This document shows positions 27,094 through 35,211 of a stretch of DNA of 64,000 nucleotides, piece by piece. The stretch comes from WJKG01 sp964627305 (lineage in GTDB: Bacteria > Zixibacteria > MSB-5A5 > GN15 > FEB-12). Where the stretch lies: positions 1 through 64,000 of the forward strand of contig CAZVHP010000008.1 in NCBI GenBank assembly GCA_964627305.1, in the 5' to 3' direction. The notes beneath the pieces are model-generated. The model searched no databases and was not told the origin of the DNA. It was given only the letters and a program-made list of their open reading frames with translations. Numbering within the stretch: position 1 is the stretch's first letter; each line of letters starts with the position of its first letter. The position numbers and the translations under genes are program-made.

Positions 27094-27840
27094 TCAAAAG
27101 GATTTGCTCAGAGTTATACCGATGCTGTGCATGTCGGCCTCGGGGGCGACAGCAAAGCCCTTGACGGTAAACGATTCGCGTTGGTCGGGGAAGAAGAGCC
27201 AGGCATCGAGGACATTAAGCGCCCAGATGCTGATAAGTCCTCCGAGGGTGACTTGTCGGGCGGTCTCGGCATTGTAGGCATCGCTCTGAGCCTGGTCGAG
27301 GCGTGGCTGTAAGTCCCGCAGGTCAGAGAGCGAACCGCGATAGCGAAGCGAGTCATATTGCACGAGGAGCCTGTCGTAGTCGTCCTTCTTACTGCTGTAG
27401 TTGTCGTCGGCGATAAGGAAGGCGGTGGTGGCGCCGAGTGCGAGGACAGAGAAGGCGAAGCCCTTCGTGGTCTTGTCGGAGTAGCGCTGTCCCCATCCGG
27501 GGATGAGTAGTGAACGCGCCGCGGCCTTCCATCGCCGTTTCGGCGAGAGGTCCACCGACAGTTGCGACTGCAGCCGGGGGTCGATATTCACGCGAGTGGT
27601 GTACTTCTCGTAGCCGTCCTTGAGGAACTCGACCTGATAGGTTCCGACCATGAGTTGCTGGAAGCGAGCGGGTGTCACACCGGAGACAGTCACGCCTCCT
27701 TTGAGGGTTACCAAGGCACCCTGAGGGCTGGACTGGATCAGTATTCCCTGCGGAGTCTGATTCTGTGCTGACGCTGCCGCGCACGTCAGCAGGATCAGTG
27801 CCATGAGCGTCAAAATCCCTTTCAACGTGTTATGCCTCAT
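27094..27840 (-). CDS. PEGA-domain envelope protein
   Basis: A 248-residue exported protein. After a signal peptide (ending AAASAQ) a PEGA domain spans about residues 30-95 (QGILIQSSPQGALVTLKG, GTYQVEFLKDGYEKY), a surface-associated beta module. Next is a basic segment with a short hydrophobic stretch (FAFSVLALGATTAFLIA), a coiled region with Asp/Tyr repeats, and a final hydrophobic segment (GGLISIWALNVLDAWLFF). The layout recalls DUF5683-type proteins. First gene of the PrsK operon; promoter at 27876..27904. Confidence 0.78.
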   Translation of the reverse strand: MRHNTLKGILTLMALILLTCAAASAQNQTPQGILIQSSPQGALVTLKGGVTVSGVTPARFQQLMVGTYQVEFLKDGYEKYTTRVNIDPRLQSQLSVDLSPKRRWKAAARSLLIPGWGQRYSDKTTKGFAFSVLALGATTAFLIADDNYSSKKDDYDRLLVQYDSLRYRGSLSDLRDLQPRLDQAQSDAYNAETARQVTLGGLISIWALNVLDAWLFFPDQRESFTVKGFAVAPEADMHSIGITLSKSF

Positions 27841-27875
27841 ATATTTCGATTGGATCCCTTTTTGATACTATCGGA

Positions 27876-27904
27876 ATGATACGCGATAGTTTGACATCAA
27901 ACAA
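27876..27904 (-). promoter_or_regulatory. Candidate sigma-70 promoter of the PEGA-PrsK-PrsR operon
   Basis: TTGTTT - 17 bases - TATCAT on the minus strand, ahead of the PEGA gene start at 27840 and just after the terminator of the upstream unit. The -10 box is five of six; the -35 is four of six. Confidence 0.5.
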
Positions 27905-27915
27905 GGGTAAACAGG

Positions 27916-27941
27916 AAAAAGGCCGCGAGTGAGTCGCGGCC
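27916..27941 (-). terminator. Rho-independent terminator of the sugar transferase gene
   Basis: A perfect 8-bp stem (GGCCGCGA / TCGCGGCC) with a 5-base loop, followed on the minus strand by TTTTT. It lies 70 bases after the sugar transferase stop and separates it from the PrsK operon. Confidence 0.88.
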
Positions 27942-28011
27942 GATATGCTGTCTGTTTGCGCTATTGGGTATCGCTGTTCGTAATTTTCAGGGTCGAGTTG
28001 GCGGGCTGTCC

Positions 28012-28956
28012 TCAGCAGGCGCCCTTGCCGGTCAGGACAACTTTCACGGTCTTGAGCAGAATCTTGCAGTCGAGCCAGAGCGAACGGCTGTTGATGTACT
28101 CGAGGTCGTATTGCACCTTTCGTGCGACCGTATCCACGGAGGAGTCATAGCCGTTTTCCACCTGAGCCAGTCCGGTGAGACCCGGTTTGACGGCCAGCCG
28201 ACCGGTGTAGTTGTCTACTTCGCGGGCAAGCTTGCTGACAAAGCTGGGGCGTTCCGGGCGAGGTCCGACCAGCGACATATCACCCTTGAGGATGTTCACA
28301 AACTGGGGAATCTCGTCCAGACGGGTCTTACGCAGGAGCTTACCGATACGGGTAATGCGGGGGTCGTTTCTCGTAGCCCAGACCGGGCCGCACTTCTTTT
28401 CGGCGTCCTGAACCATAGTACGGAACTTGATGAGATTGAAGGGTCTGCCCATCAGGTTGGAGGTCCTGCGGTCGGAACGTCGGCGATCGCGGACATCGGC
28501 CTTCTGGAAGGCTCGCCGATCCTGTCGGCGGCGGTTTATCCCGACACGTTGCTGGACGTAGAACACCGGGCCGGGGGTATCGAGTTTGATAAGCACGGGT
28601 AGAATCAGCCAGAACGGCAGGGTTAGAATCATACCTACCAGCGCCCCAATGATGTCGATGGTCCGTCGGATAACACGTGCAATCATACGCCTGGCCACGT
28701 CCGGTTTAACGATCCAGCTCGGCACAGCGAACACAAAGACTGCCGAGCACAGGACAATGAGCAAACCGACAAAGTATTCGTTGAAAAGGTAACTGAGGTG
28801 ACTGCCGAAAGTCAAGGAACTGGCGGTGGGTACCGCCGGAGAAGCGGCTTCAACGCCGCTGGCCAGACCATAACGAACCTCGGCTATGTCGATTGATGCT
28901 GCGGTGTCGGAGTGCAGACCCATCGAATTGTTGAGGTTGTTGTCAGAGCCATTCAT
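28012..28956 (-). CDS. Polyprenyl-phosphate sugar (glycosyl-1-phosphate) transferase
   Basis: A 314-residue bacterial sugar transferase of the WcaJ/PglC type that starts an exopolysaccharide or O-antigen repeat on undecaprenyl phosphate. One membrane segment lies at about 62-80 and the re-entrant segment at about 100-122. The catalytic core shows KFRTM, RKTRLDEIPQ and GDMSLVGPRPE in the usual order. Between RVG and the KFRTM motif is an Arg/Asp-rich insert (about residues 140-169) with two RRxDRR-like clusters. It is a single-gene unit with a strong sigma-54 promoter and its own terminator. Confidence 0.93.
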   Translation of the reverse strand: MNGSDNNLNNSMGLHSDTAASIDIAEVRYGLASGVEAASPAVPTASSLTFGSHLSYLFNEYFVGLLIVLCSAVFVFAVPSWIVKPDVARRMIARVIRRTIDIIGALVGMILTLPFWLILPVLIKLDTPGPVFYVQQRVGINRRRQDRRAFQKADVRDRRRSDRRTSNLMGRPFNLIKFRTMVQDAEKKCGPVWATRNDPRITRIGKLLRKTRLDEIPQFVNILKGDMSLVGPRPERPSFVSKLAREVDNYTGRLAVKPGLTGLAQVENGYDSSVDTVARKVQYDLEYINSRSLWLDCKILLKTVKVVLTGKGAC

Positions 28957-29011
28957 TCAGGATTGTCCTAATTACCTAATTGTCCGTTTAATTCCTGTTT
29001 CCATGCATTTG

Positions 29012-29028
29012 AGCAAACAACTTGCCAA
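29012..29028 (-). promoter_or_regulatory. Sigma-54 (-24/-12) promoter of the sugar transferase
   Basis: The minus strand reads TTGGCAAGTTGTTTGCT. It matches the consensus at 16 of 17 positions (A for C at position 7) with intact GG and GC at the correct spacing. Predicted start near 29001, giving a leader of about 45 nt before the 28956 ATG. Confidence 0.8.
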
Positions 29029-29246
29029 TTCTGGAAATGAATGGAACACGGACAGAAGGCCCTATGAAGTCTCTTCTTTGCCGGCGGATATGGCTGCAGT
29101 ATAATGAGTTAACGGGTCACGTCGAGATTGATGCCACGCTGGCGTGCGGTGGACAGCAGGTGACGGATTCGATTCGACGGGACATCATGACAGCGCCCAC
29201 ACATAACATGCAACAGATTGCGCAGGTACAGGGCAAGAGCGTGCAG

Positions 29247-29277
29247 GAAAACGGCCAACCGAGGGAGGTTGGCCGTT
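29247..29277 (-). terminator. Terminator of the PorV-like gene
   Basis: A perfect 11-bp stem (AACGGCCAACC and its complement) with a 6-base loop, ending in TTTTCC on the minus strand, 62 bases after the PorV-like stop. Confidence 0.8.
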
Positions 29278-29338
29278 GATATCAAGGTATTGTGAGGGGT
29301 GCGGTCAGAAGTCGAGGGTGTCAACCGCAGGTATTGTG

Positions 29339-30283
29339 TCAGTAGCCGAAGCCGAGTGTGACCGACAGGCGGTGCAGGTCCTGTCCGGAGTAGGTGTCGG
29401 ACGGGGTGTAGGCGTAGTCAAAACCGGCCTGGGCGAAGCGGACCCCGGCTCCCATGACCAGGCCGGAGGAGAATGAGCGTTGGTCATCCCCGGGGAAGAT
29501 GTTAAGACCGGCGCGCAGGAAGTACATGTGGTTCCACGAGAACTCCATGCCGTTGCGCAGGACCATGGCGCCATTGAAGCGCTTTTCGGCCTCGAAAGAG
29601 GTTGTCAGCCAGTGATCGAAGGGCCAGGCGGCGACGCCGAAGCGGACGCTGGTGGGCAGTTTCTCGGAGACATTGTCGAAGACCATATCGGAGCCGAGAT
29701 TGTTGACGGTAACGGCCAGCGAGGCCCATTCGAGGTCCACCTTGAGGCCGGCATCGCCGGCGAAGGTTGAGGCTGAGATGTCATCGAGCTTCTGGCTGAT
29801 AAACTTACCCGTGACGCCGAGGGCGATGTTGTCGGACAATCGAAGGCCGACAGATGCGCCGCCGGACCAGTCGTAGGCATCGATCTCTCCCTGTTCGTAG
29901 CCGTTGGCGTCATAGCGGGTGATCTGCCCATAGTTCAGGAAGGTGATAGAGACGGCCATGACCGCTCGATCAGACAGGCGGAAGCCGATGGAGCCATGTT
30001 CGACGCTGACGTCCTGATACCAGGCGAAGTGGCTCAGAGAGATTTCGCCGGATTGGATCGAGGTGAGACCCGCGGGGTTCCAGTACGCGGCCAGCGCGCC
30101 ATCGGCGACGGCGGAATATGCTCCGCCCATCCCGGCCGGGCGCGCTCCTACGCCGATATTCAGGAAATCGGCGGCTGTTTGTCCGCCGACCGGGGCAGCT
30201 ATTGAGACCCGGCCGATAAGGGCAGTGATTATGATCAGGACGATCCACCCGAGAATTATCCTGCTGAGATTCTTCTTAGCCAT
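29339..30283 (-). CDS. PorV/PorQ-family outer-membrane protein
   Basis: A 314-residue beta-barrel protein with an N-terminal signal/anchor and the family opening FLNIGVGARPAGMGGAYSAVA followed by AYWNPAGL. The C-terminus ends in the aromatic LGFGY. PorV-like barrels serve as outer-membrane shuttles or anchors in FCB bacteria, including type IX secretion, but no other type IX component is in the window. SD GAGGT precedes the ATG. It appears to have two promoters, a proximal sigma-54 type and a distal sigma-70 type. Confidence 0.87.
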   Translation of the reverse strand: MAKKNLSRIILGWIVLIIITALIGRVSIAAPVGGQTAADFLNIGVGARPAGMGGAYSAVADGALAAYWNPAGLTSIQSGEISLSHFAWYQDVSVEHGSIGFRLSDRAVMAVSITFLNYGQITRYDANGYEQGEIDAYDWSGGASVGLRLSDNIALGVTGKFISQKLDDISASTFAGDAGLKVDLEWASLAVTVNNLGSDMVFDNVSEKLPTSVRFGVAAWPFDHWLTTSFEAEKRFNGAMVLRNGMEFSWNHMYFLRAGLNIFPGDDQRSFSSGLVMGAGVRFAQAGFDYAYTPSDTYSGQDLHRLSVTLGFGY

Positions 30284-30324
30284 CCCTTTACCTCTTTCTT
30301 AGCATCTTTCTGAAGGCCATATAA

Positions 30325-30341
30325 GGCAATCAGGGTGCCGA
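30325..30341 (-). promoter_or_regulatory. Sigma-54-like promoter of the PorV-like gene
   Basis: The minus strand reads TCGGCACCCTGATTGCC, matching 14 of 17 consensus positions with GG and GC at the correct 10-base spacing. Predicted start near 30313, 30 nt before the ATG. Weaker than the other three sigma-54 sites. Confidence 0.55.
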
Positions 30342-30676
30342 GAAAGGGTGACCTCCTCGTGAATCCATTCACTGTTTGACCGACATCGCCTCGATCATTG
30401 TAAGTCCCTCTGCAATAGCAGGTTAGTGCGATCGCAGACAGCGCGTAACCGGTTTCAAAGACCATTCTCGCGGTATCGTGCGCGCCCTCCTTCAGAGGGC
30501 AAATGCCCTTGGGGTGAACAGCGAGCCACAGACAAGGGCTTTCGCTCGAGTCAAACTGCGCCGGGGCAGGCATTTACGCCTCGTTGTGCGCCGTGGGCAC
30601 ATGTATGTTGTCATTGTCGGAAACCTGAGCACAGTCTTGAGTGAAGTGTTGGCAATGGTCCATACATTTAGCGGGG

Positions 30677-30705
30677 AGCATACCGGAAGTTGGAGGGGGT
30701 GTCAA
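30677..30705 (-). promoter_or_regulatory. Sigma-70 promoter, distal, for the PorV leader
   Basis: TTGACA (perfect) - 17 bases - TATGCT (four of six) on the minus strand, immediately after the M48-unit terminator and about 390 bases before the PorV-like ATG. Confidence 0.6.
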
Positions 30706-30706
30706 C

Positions 30707-30729
30707 AAAAAACCGGAAAAGATTTCCGG
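30707..30729 (-). terminator. Rho-independent terminator of the M48 unit
   Basis: A 7-bp stem (CCGGAAA / TTTCCGG) with a 3-base loop, followed by TTTTTT on the minus strand. It lies about 170 bases beyond the M48 protease stop. Confidence 0.78.
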
Positions 30730-30901
30730 CTTATAAGTTATTGTAAAAGAATGGATTAGCTATCAGGCGAGTGAGATGTTTTCCGTCCCCCAAGACCATC
30801 GGGGCAGAAACCGGAGTAACGTGATCTTGTAATCACGACCAGAGGTCAGTGACCGTCGCGGGGTTGATCCTGTGCCTGGTGCTCAGCTCGTCCGGGAGTT
30901 C

Positions 30902-31708
30902 TCACGGCAGTCTTTGGAGCATCTGCCGATAGCGTTCCTGCCCCTGTTCGAGGTTATCCGACAGAGGCATCATTGCCTCGACCTGGTGGGTGACGTTGCG
31001 GATGCGTTCCTGAGTTTCGGGATGGCTGGCGAGGAGGTTCTCGAAGACGTTTCGCTGGCGGTCTCCCCCGGCCTCGGCGAGGGTATGGAACATGTCGACG
31101 GCGGCGCGGGGATCATAGCCGGCGCGGGTCATGTAGATGACACCGTACTGGTCAGCCTCGCGTTCGGCGTCGCGGGAGTAGTCGGCGAAGGCGAGGTTCA
31201 GGCCGATGCCGATGGCGGCATCGAGGGCTTGTCCGGCGCCCTCGTCTCCGAAGACGAGCTGGTAGGCGAGTTGGGCACCCATTGCGGTCTGAAGGCGCTT
31301 GACACCGTGTCGGGCGACGACGTGCGCGATTTCGTGGGCCATGACAGCGGCGAGTTCTGCCTCGGAATTCATGGTTTTGAGCAAGCCGGTGTAGAAGTAG
31401 ATGAAGCCGCCGGGGGCGGCGAAGGCGTTGATCTGGTCGGATTCGATGACGGCGAAGTAATAGTCGAGGCCCTTTCGGTCAGAGACGTCCACGATGCGCT
31501 GGCCGACCTCGGTGATGTAGTTTTGCCAGAGCGTGTCCGGGAGGATCTTCTCCTGCTGGCTTATCTGCTCGGCCATTCCCTGGCCGATAGCGACCTCGTA
31601 GCTGGTTGGTATGATGACCAGTGATTTTTTGCCGCCCGGTCCCGTGGTAGCGCAGCCAGTGATGATGATGGACAGCGCGATTGCAAGCAGGTAACGAAGA
31701 TTAGACAT
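30902..31708 (-). CDS. M48-family metalloprotease lipoprotein
   Basis: A 268-residue predicted lipoprotein (lipobox ITGC, Cys19) with the zinc motif HEIAH at 125-129 and the third-ligand region EREADQYG. This matches periplasmic M48 proteases of the LoiP/YggG and BepA type that monitor outer-membrane protein quality. It lacks the TPR domain of BepA and has LoiP-like length. The gene follows a small membrane-protein gene by 39 bases and ends in an intrinsic terminator. Confidence 0.92.
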   Translation of the reverse strand: MSNLRYLLAIALSIIITGCATTGPGGKKSLVIIPTSYEVAIGQGMAEQISQQEKILPDTLWQNYITEVGQRIVDVSDRKGLDYYFAVIESDQINAFAAPGGFIYFYTGLLKTMNSEAELAAVMAHEIAHVVARHGVKRLQTAMGAQLAYQLVFGDEGAGQALDAAIGIGLNLAFADYSRDAEREADQYGVIYMTRAGYDPRAAVDMFHTLAEAGGDRQRNVFENLLASHPETQERIRNVTHQVEAMMPLSDNLEQGQERYRQMLQRLP

Positions 31709-31747
31709 GGTTCTGCATCCTGAGTGTTGTCGATCGGGCAGACCCGA

Positions 31748-32182
31748 TTACAGGTCGGTTTTTTCAGCCAGATCACCAATTATCGGTAGTTTGTGGTTCT
31801 TTCCCTGGAGTCCGAAATAGATGCCCGCGATACTGAAGGCGATGGCAATCAGCAGGACGGCGCGAAACACGAAATCCGAGACAGGGTGAATAAGGAGCAG
31901 CACGGCGACGATTTCAATCAGGAACAGGATGGTTCCCTGTCGGGCGTGGAACTGGGCGTTGCGATCATGCTTCATGTTGAGCAGGGGGACGAAGCACAGA
32001 AACGGTATGTAGGACATTATCGCCATCATGCGGGCATCGTCGGTGGTGCGTCGCGATCGATCGTTGTGCTCGCCGCCCGATGTTTCCATTGTGGGCAAAG
32101 GTTCCCGATCCGGCGGTTCTGCGGGGACATGGGCTCGGGGTTCGTGCTCGTCATGTTCATCGGGGAAGAATTTTTCTGTCAT
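31748..32182 (-). CDS. Small DUF4870-like membrane protein
   Basis: A 144-residue protein: a charged, proline-rich N-terminal 55 residues, then MMAIMSYIPFLCFVPLL and two more hydrophobic segments, with a FHARQG motif between them as in DUF4870-type proteins. Function unknown. I start at the ATG at 32182, which has GGAGGAG 5 bases upstream; the in-frame ATG 12 bases earlier overlaps that SD. Confidence 0.72.
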   Translation of the reverse strand: MTEKFFPDEHDEHEPRAHVPAEPPDREPLPTMETSGGEHNDRSRRTTDDARMMAIMSYIPFLCFVPLLNMKHDRNAQFHARQGTILFLIEIVAVLLLIHPVSDFVFRAVLLIAIAFSIAGIYFGLQGKNHKLPIIGDLAEKTDL

Positions 32183-32225
32183 AGTCTCCTCCATGGGTTC
32201 CGGGAGCGCGGGATGGTCCGTTGCG

Positions 32226-34358
32226 TCACTGGGGCCAGAACAGCTCGCTGTCAGGCCGGGGCACGTTCAGCCGTATCCAATCGTTGCCGGGCCAGGTTTC
32301 GAGATTGTGGCCATCAGTCACGACGCTGACGGTGAAGCCCAGTTCTCCGTGACCTTCCTTCCAGAGGTCATCACGTTTTACGGCGACCTCCAGTAGGGTG
32401 TCAAGCTGTGCCTGAGTGTGAGGTGCGCCCTCACAGATGAGCGAGGAATCGGCCAGCCGTACGGTCACCGGGACGTTCTCGGGGACGTAGAAGTCAAACC
32501 GGAAGCCCGTTCCCTTAAGTAATCTTAGGGTCTGCGGATCGGTGAAGTCAAGCCTAATGTAGAACCATTCGTGATCAAAACCGAAGTGAATCAAGGAGAT
32601 GACGCGGTCGTCGCGGTGCATGGCGCCGCCGACGGCCTCGCAGTTGTAGAGACCGGCGCCGGCCCACTCGTAGAAGTGGCTGATGCGGCCATCGATCTGC
32701 GGGGTGATGAGCGTGTTGGGAGCATCGGCAATGGGCAGTTTGCTACCGTGATGGACCGGACTAAGCAGGCTTATCGGAATCTCCAGGCCGAGCAGTTCGT
32801 AGACGGCGATCAGGTGGCGACGGTAGGTGCGGTCGAATTGTTCGTTGTGCTGGCCGCGGTGCTCATCGCCATACCACCAGCACCAGTCGGAGCCCTCGGC
32901 GATGTAGATTTGCCGCCAAGCCTGCCGGAGTATGGAGGGATCAGCATCGGGGTGCTCCTGTTCGAATTTGACGAGCGCCGACCGTGCTTCTGAGAGCAGT
33001 TCCCAGGCAGTGTTGTCCTCGGGGTGGCCGATCCAGATGCGGAAGTTGTGGTTGATCCATGAGCCCGCGAACAGGCGTGGCAGGTCTCGTCCGGCGAGTT
33101 GGTCAGCCGCGGCGGACATGGTGACCGTCTGAAAGGCCGGGTCCTCGCCAAGCTGAGTGTAGAGCAGGTTGAGGAAGTCGGTCCCATCGTTGGCGAAGTA
33201 CTCCCAGGCGTTCTCGCCGTCGAGGATGACGGGGACGACGACCTGTTCCAGATTGGAATACAGCAGTTCGCGGATGCGTCGAAGGTGACCGATGAAGTCG
33301 GCGACGGCCTTGTCGGCGTCCCATTCGGAGTAGACGAAGCCGATGCGGTCGGAGAGGGCGCGGTCGCGGAAGAGGAGTTTGAGCTTGTCGCGATAGCTGT
33401 AGACGGTGTGGAGCAGGTGCCCATGGGTTGGGCGTCCCGCCTTGGCCATAGACTGATAGAGGATATCCTGATCGGTGGCGATCCACTGGATGTTGTGTTT
33501 GATAATCAGTTCGGCGACTTCTTCGGAGACAGATCCTTCTGATGGCCACATACCCTTGAGGGGCCGGCCAAAGACGGATTGGAACTTTTCGGTGGCCATA
33601 CGAATTTGCATGTCGGCATCTTCGGGGTGGCGAAACCGGTGTTTGGGCAAGGTTATCTGCGGTGAAGCTTCCAGGGCCGAATTGGTGTCGCACAGCAGTG
33701 GCAGGATGGGGTGGTAGTATGGCGTGAAGGAGACATCAATGGTGCCATCCTGGTACAGCTTCCGATAGGTGGGGACAATTTTGGAAATGAGGTCGACCTG
33801 CCAGTCGAGCAGGGTGTGCTTCTCATTTTCGGTGAAGTGCTTTCCCTTGGCGAACAATGAGCGAATCGGCTCTTCTTCGCGGAATCGTGGGTCGACCCAC
33901 ACGAGGTGTGACCAGACCTGGATATCACGGAGTTCTTCAGAGGCAAACAGGGCGGGCAGGATGCGATCGTGGTAGTTGGTGCTGACCTTCTGATAGAGCC
34001 GGTTGAAGCGTTCGTGTGGTCGGATCATTCGGGCGGGATTGGCGGAGAAGAAGGACTTGAGGATCTCGGCTCTTTGTGCCGGGGTGAGGTGCTCGGCGGG
34101 GATTCTTGAGAGCTCGAGGTGGGGGTCGGTGCCTCCGCGCTGGTAGAGTTCGAGCTGATCGATGAGTGCCGGGACCAGGTTGAAGGTGGCGGTGACGTTT
34201 TCGTGGTCGCTGAGCAGGAGGGGCATATCAAGGTAGTCCTTGGTGGCGTGGAGCCGTACCCAAGGCATCAGGAGCCGGTTGGTGCCCGGCTCCTGGTAAT
34301 TTGGCTGATGCATGTGCCACAGAATGGCAACTCTGAGGGGAGTGATTGAACTCGGCAA
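32226..34358 (-). CDS. Glycoside hydrolase family 57 enzyme
   Basis: A 710-residue GH57 protein, the family of alpha-amylases, 4-alpha-glucanotransferases and branching enzymes acting on alpha-glucans. The N-terminal WHMHQP, the nucleophile region GMWPSEGSVSEE, the aspartate region YSEWDADKA and the LDGENAWE region match the conserved GH57 segments in order. A C-terminal beta-rich module of about 180 residues follows. No signal peptide is evident, so it is probably cytosolic and acts on glycogen-like storage. No ATG fits; the start is TTG with GGGGA upstream. Confidence 0.9.
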   Translation of the reverse strand: MPSSITPLRVAILWHMHQPNYQEPGTNRLLMPWVRLHATKDYLDMPLLLSDHENVTATFNLVPALIDQLELYQRGGTDPHLELSRIPAEHLTPAQRAEILKSFFSANPARMIRPHERFNRLYQKVSTNYHDRILPALFASEELRDIQVWSHLVWVDPRFREEEPIRSLFAKGKHFTENEKHTLLDWQVDLISKIVPTYRKLYQDGTIDVSFTPYYHPILPLLCDTNSALEASPQITLPKHRFRHPEDADMQIRMATEKFQSVFGRPLKGMWPSEGSVSEEVAELIIKHNIQWIATDQDILYQSMAKAGRPTHGHLLHTVYSYRDKLKLLFRDRALSDRIGFVYSEWDADKAVADFIGHLRRIRELLYSNLEQVVVPVILDGENAWEYFANDGTDFLNLLYTQLGEDPAFQTVTMSAAADQLAGRDLPRLFAGSWINHNFRIWIGHPEDNTAWELLSEARSALVKFEQEHPDADPSILRQAWRQIYIAEGSDWCWWYGDEHRGQHNEQFDRTYRRHLIAVYELLGLEIPISLLSPVHHGSKLPIADAPNTLITPQIDGRISHFYEWAGAGLYNCEAVGGAMHRDDRVISLIHFGFDHEWFYIRLDFTDPQTLRLLKGTGFRFDFYVPENVPVTVRLADSSLICEGAPHTQAQLDTLLEVAVKRDDLWKEGHGELGFTVSVVTDGHNLETWPGNDWIRLNVPRPDSELFWPQ

Positions 34359-34388
34359 GGGCTCTTCCCCGCTGAGGCTACTGCGGCA

Positions 34389-35081
34389 TCACGGTGTGGT
34401 AGTGAGGGCCGGCGTGGCGTGTTCAGCGAAGAGCAGTTGGGCGCGGCGGGCCAGCTGGGTGTCGGCCCAGCGATCGACGATGATGTCCAATTGCTCCTGA
34501 GCGTTTCTGAAGTCATTTCCGAGGAGGTGGTTGCGCATGATGCCGAGGTGGTAGTCACCGGCCAGTGGTCCTTCGGGGTACTCCTTGACGGCCAGTTCGA
34601 AGTTTGCGGCCGCAGCGGCGTAGTCGCCCTTGTTTTCGTGGGCGGCAGCGATGCCGGCATAGGCAGCGGAGCGGCCGAGGATGTCCCTGCGTTCTTTGGT
34701 GAGGAAGCTCTGCCACTGGACGATGGCTTCATCGTAGTTGCGCGACTCGTAGTTGATGCGTCCGAGGAGGAAGCGTGCGCGGTTGGCCTCGTTTGTGTCG
34801 CCGTAGTTGGCAATGATTTGCTGGAAGGACATCATGGCGACCTGGTTGTTGCCGGCGCGATACTCGTTGGTGGCGCGGGCGAACTGGGCGGCGGCCTGGG
34901 CGGATGTGGCCTGCCGGGCGTTGACGAAGTATACGACCGCGACGATGACAACGATAGCCGCCGCAACCGCGAGGGCGTAGTACTGCCAGTTATCCATGAC
35001 TTTCGCTCTTGAAGTGAGCATGAAGGTCGTGAACTTGTCTTCTTTGATCTGGCGCTTACTCAGCTTGACTCTGCTGTGCAC
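34389..35081 (-). CDS. Membrane-anchored tetratricopeptide protein (YfgM-like)
   Basis: A 230-residue protein with a cytoplasmic KLSKRQIKEDKF segment, one transmembrane helix (about 33-54), and TPR-like helix pairs to the end (QFARATNEYRAGN, FLLGRINYESRNYDEAI, GIAAAHENKGDYAAA). The layout is that of YfgM, an inner-membrane periplasmic-chaperone partner of SecYEG; the resemblance is structural. Start GTG with GGGAG upstream. It precedes the GH57 gene by 30 bases. Confidence 0.8.
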   Translation of the reverse strand: MHSRVKLSKRQIKEDKFTTFMLTSRAKVMDNWQYYALAVAAAIVVIVAVVYFVNARQATSAQAAAQFARATNEYRAGNNQVAMMSFQQIIANYGDTNEANRARFLLGRINYESRNYDEAIVQWQSFLTKERRDILGRSAAYAGIAAAHENKGDYAAAAANFELAVKEYPEGPLAGDYHLGIMRNHLLGNDFRNAQEQLDIIVDRWADTQLARRAQLLFAEHATPALTTTP

Positions 35082-35211
35082 TTACGTCTCCCGACTACTT
35101 GCTTACAATACCTGCCCGATTCTCTGTCTCTGTGTGTAGTATCGGCAGGATTTGCAGTGAGGTTAGGCGTGCCGGCTGATGAGGCCGGCCGCCGTGTATC
35201 TTTGCGATCCC

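Larger units (their letters stand above)
28957..29338. other. 382-bp regulatory gap before the sugar transferase
   Basis: Holds the sigma-54 promoter at 29012..29028, the palindrome CACGC-TG-GCGTG at 29135..29146 (about 110 bases upstream of the promoter, a typical place for an activator site), and the terminator of the PorV-like gene at 29247..29277. No credible protein gene is present. Confidence 0.6.
30284..30901. other. 618-bp intergenic region with two promoters and structured leader
   Basis: From right to left on the minus strand: terminator of the M48 unit (30707..30729), a sigma-70 promoter (30677..30705), about 330 bases rich in short hairpins, and a sigma-54-like promoter (30325..30341). 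Examples of hairpins are GGGCA-AA-TGCCC at 30497..30508 and the TGCGATCGCA palindrome at 30427..30436. It may be a long leader or a small RNA; I recognise no known RNA family. An open frame (30256..30573, minus) lacks family resemblance and is not called. Confidence 0.5.

Noticed and set aside
30256..30573. 105-codon open frame (minus) in the PorV leader
   Set aside because: No family resemblance, no signal or domain, overlaps the PorV-like start in another frame, and overlies the predicted sigma-54 promoter.
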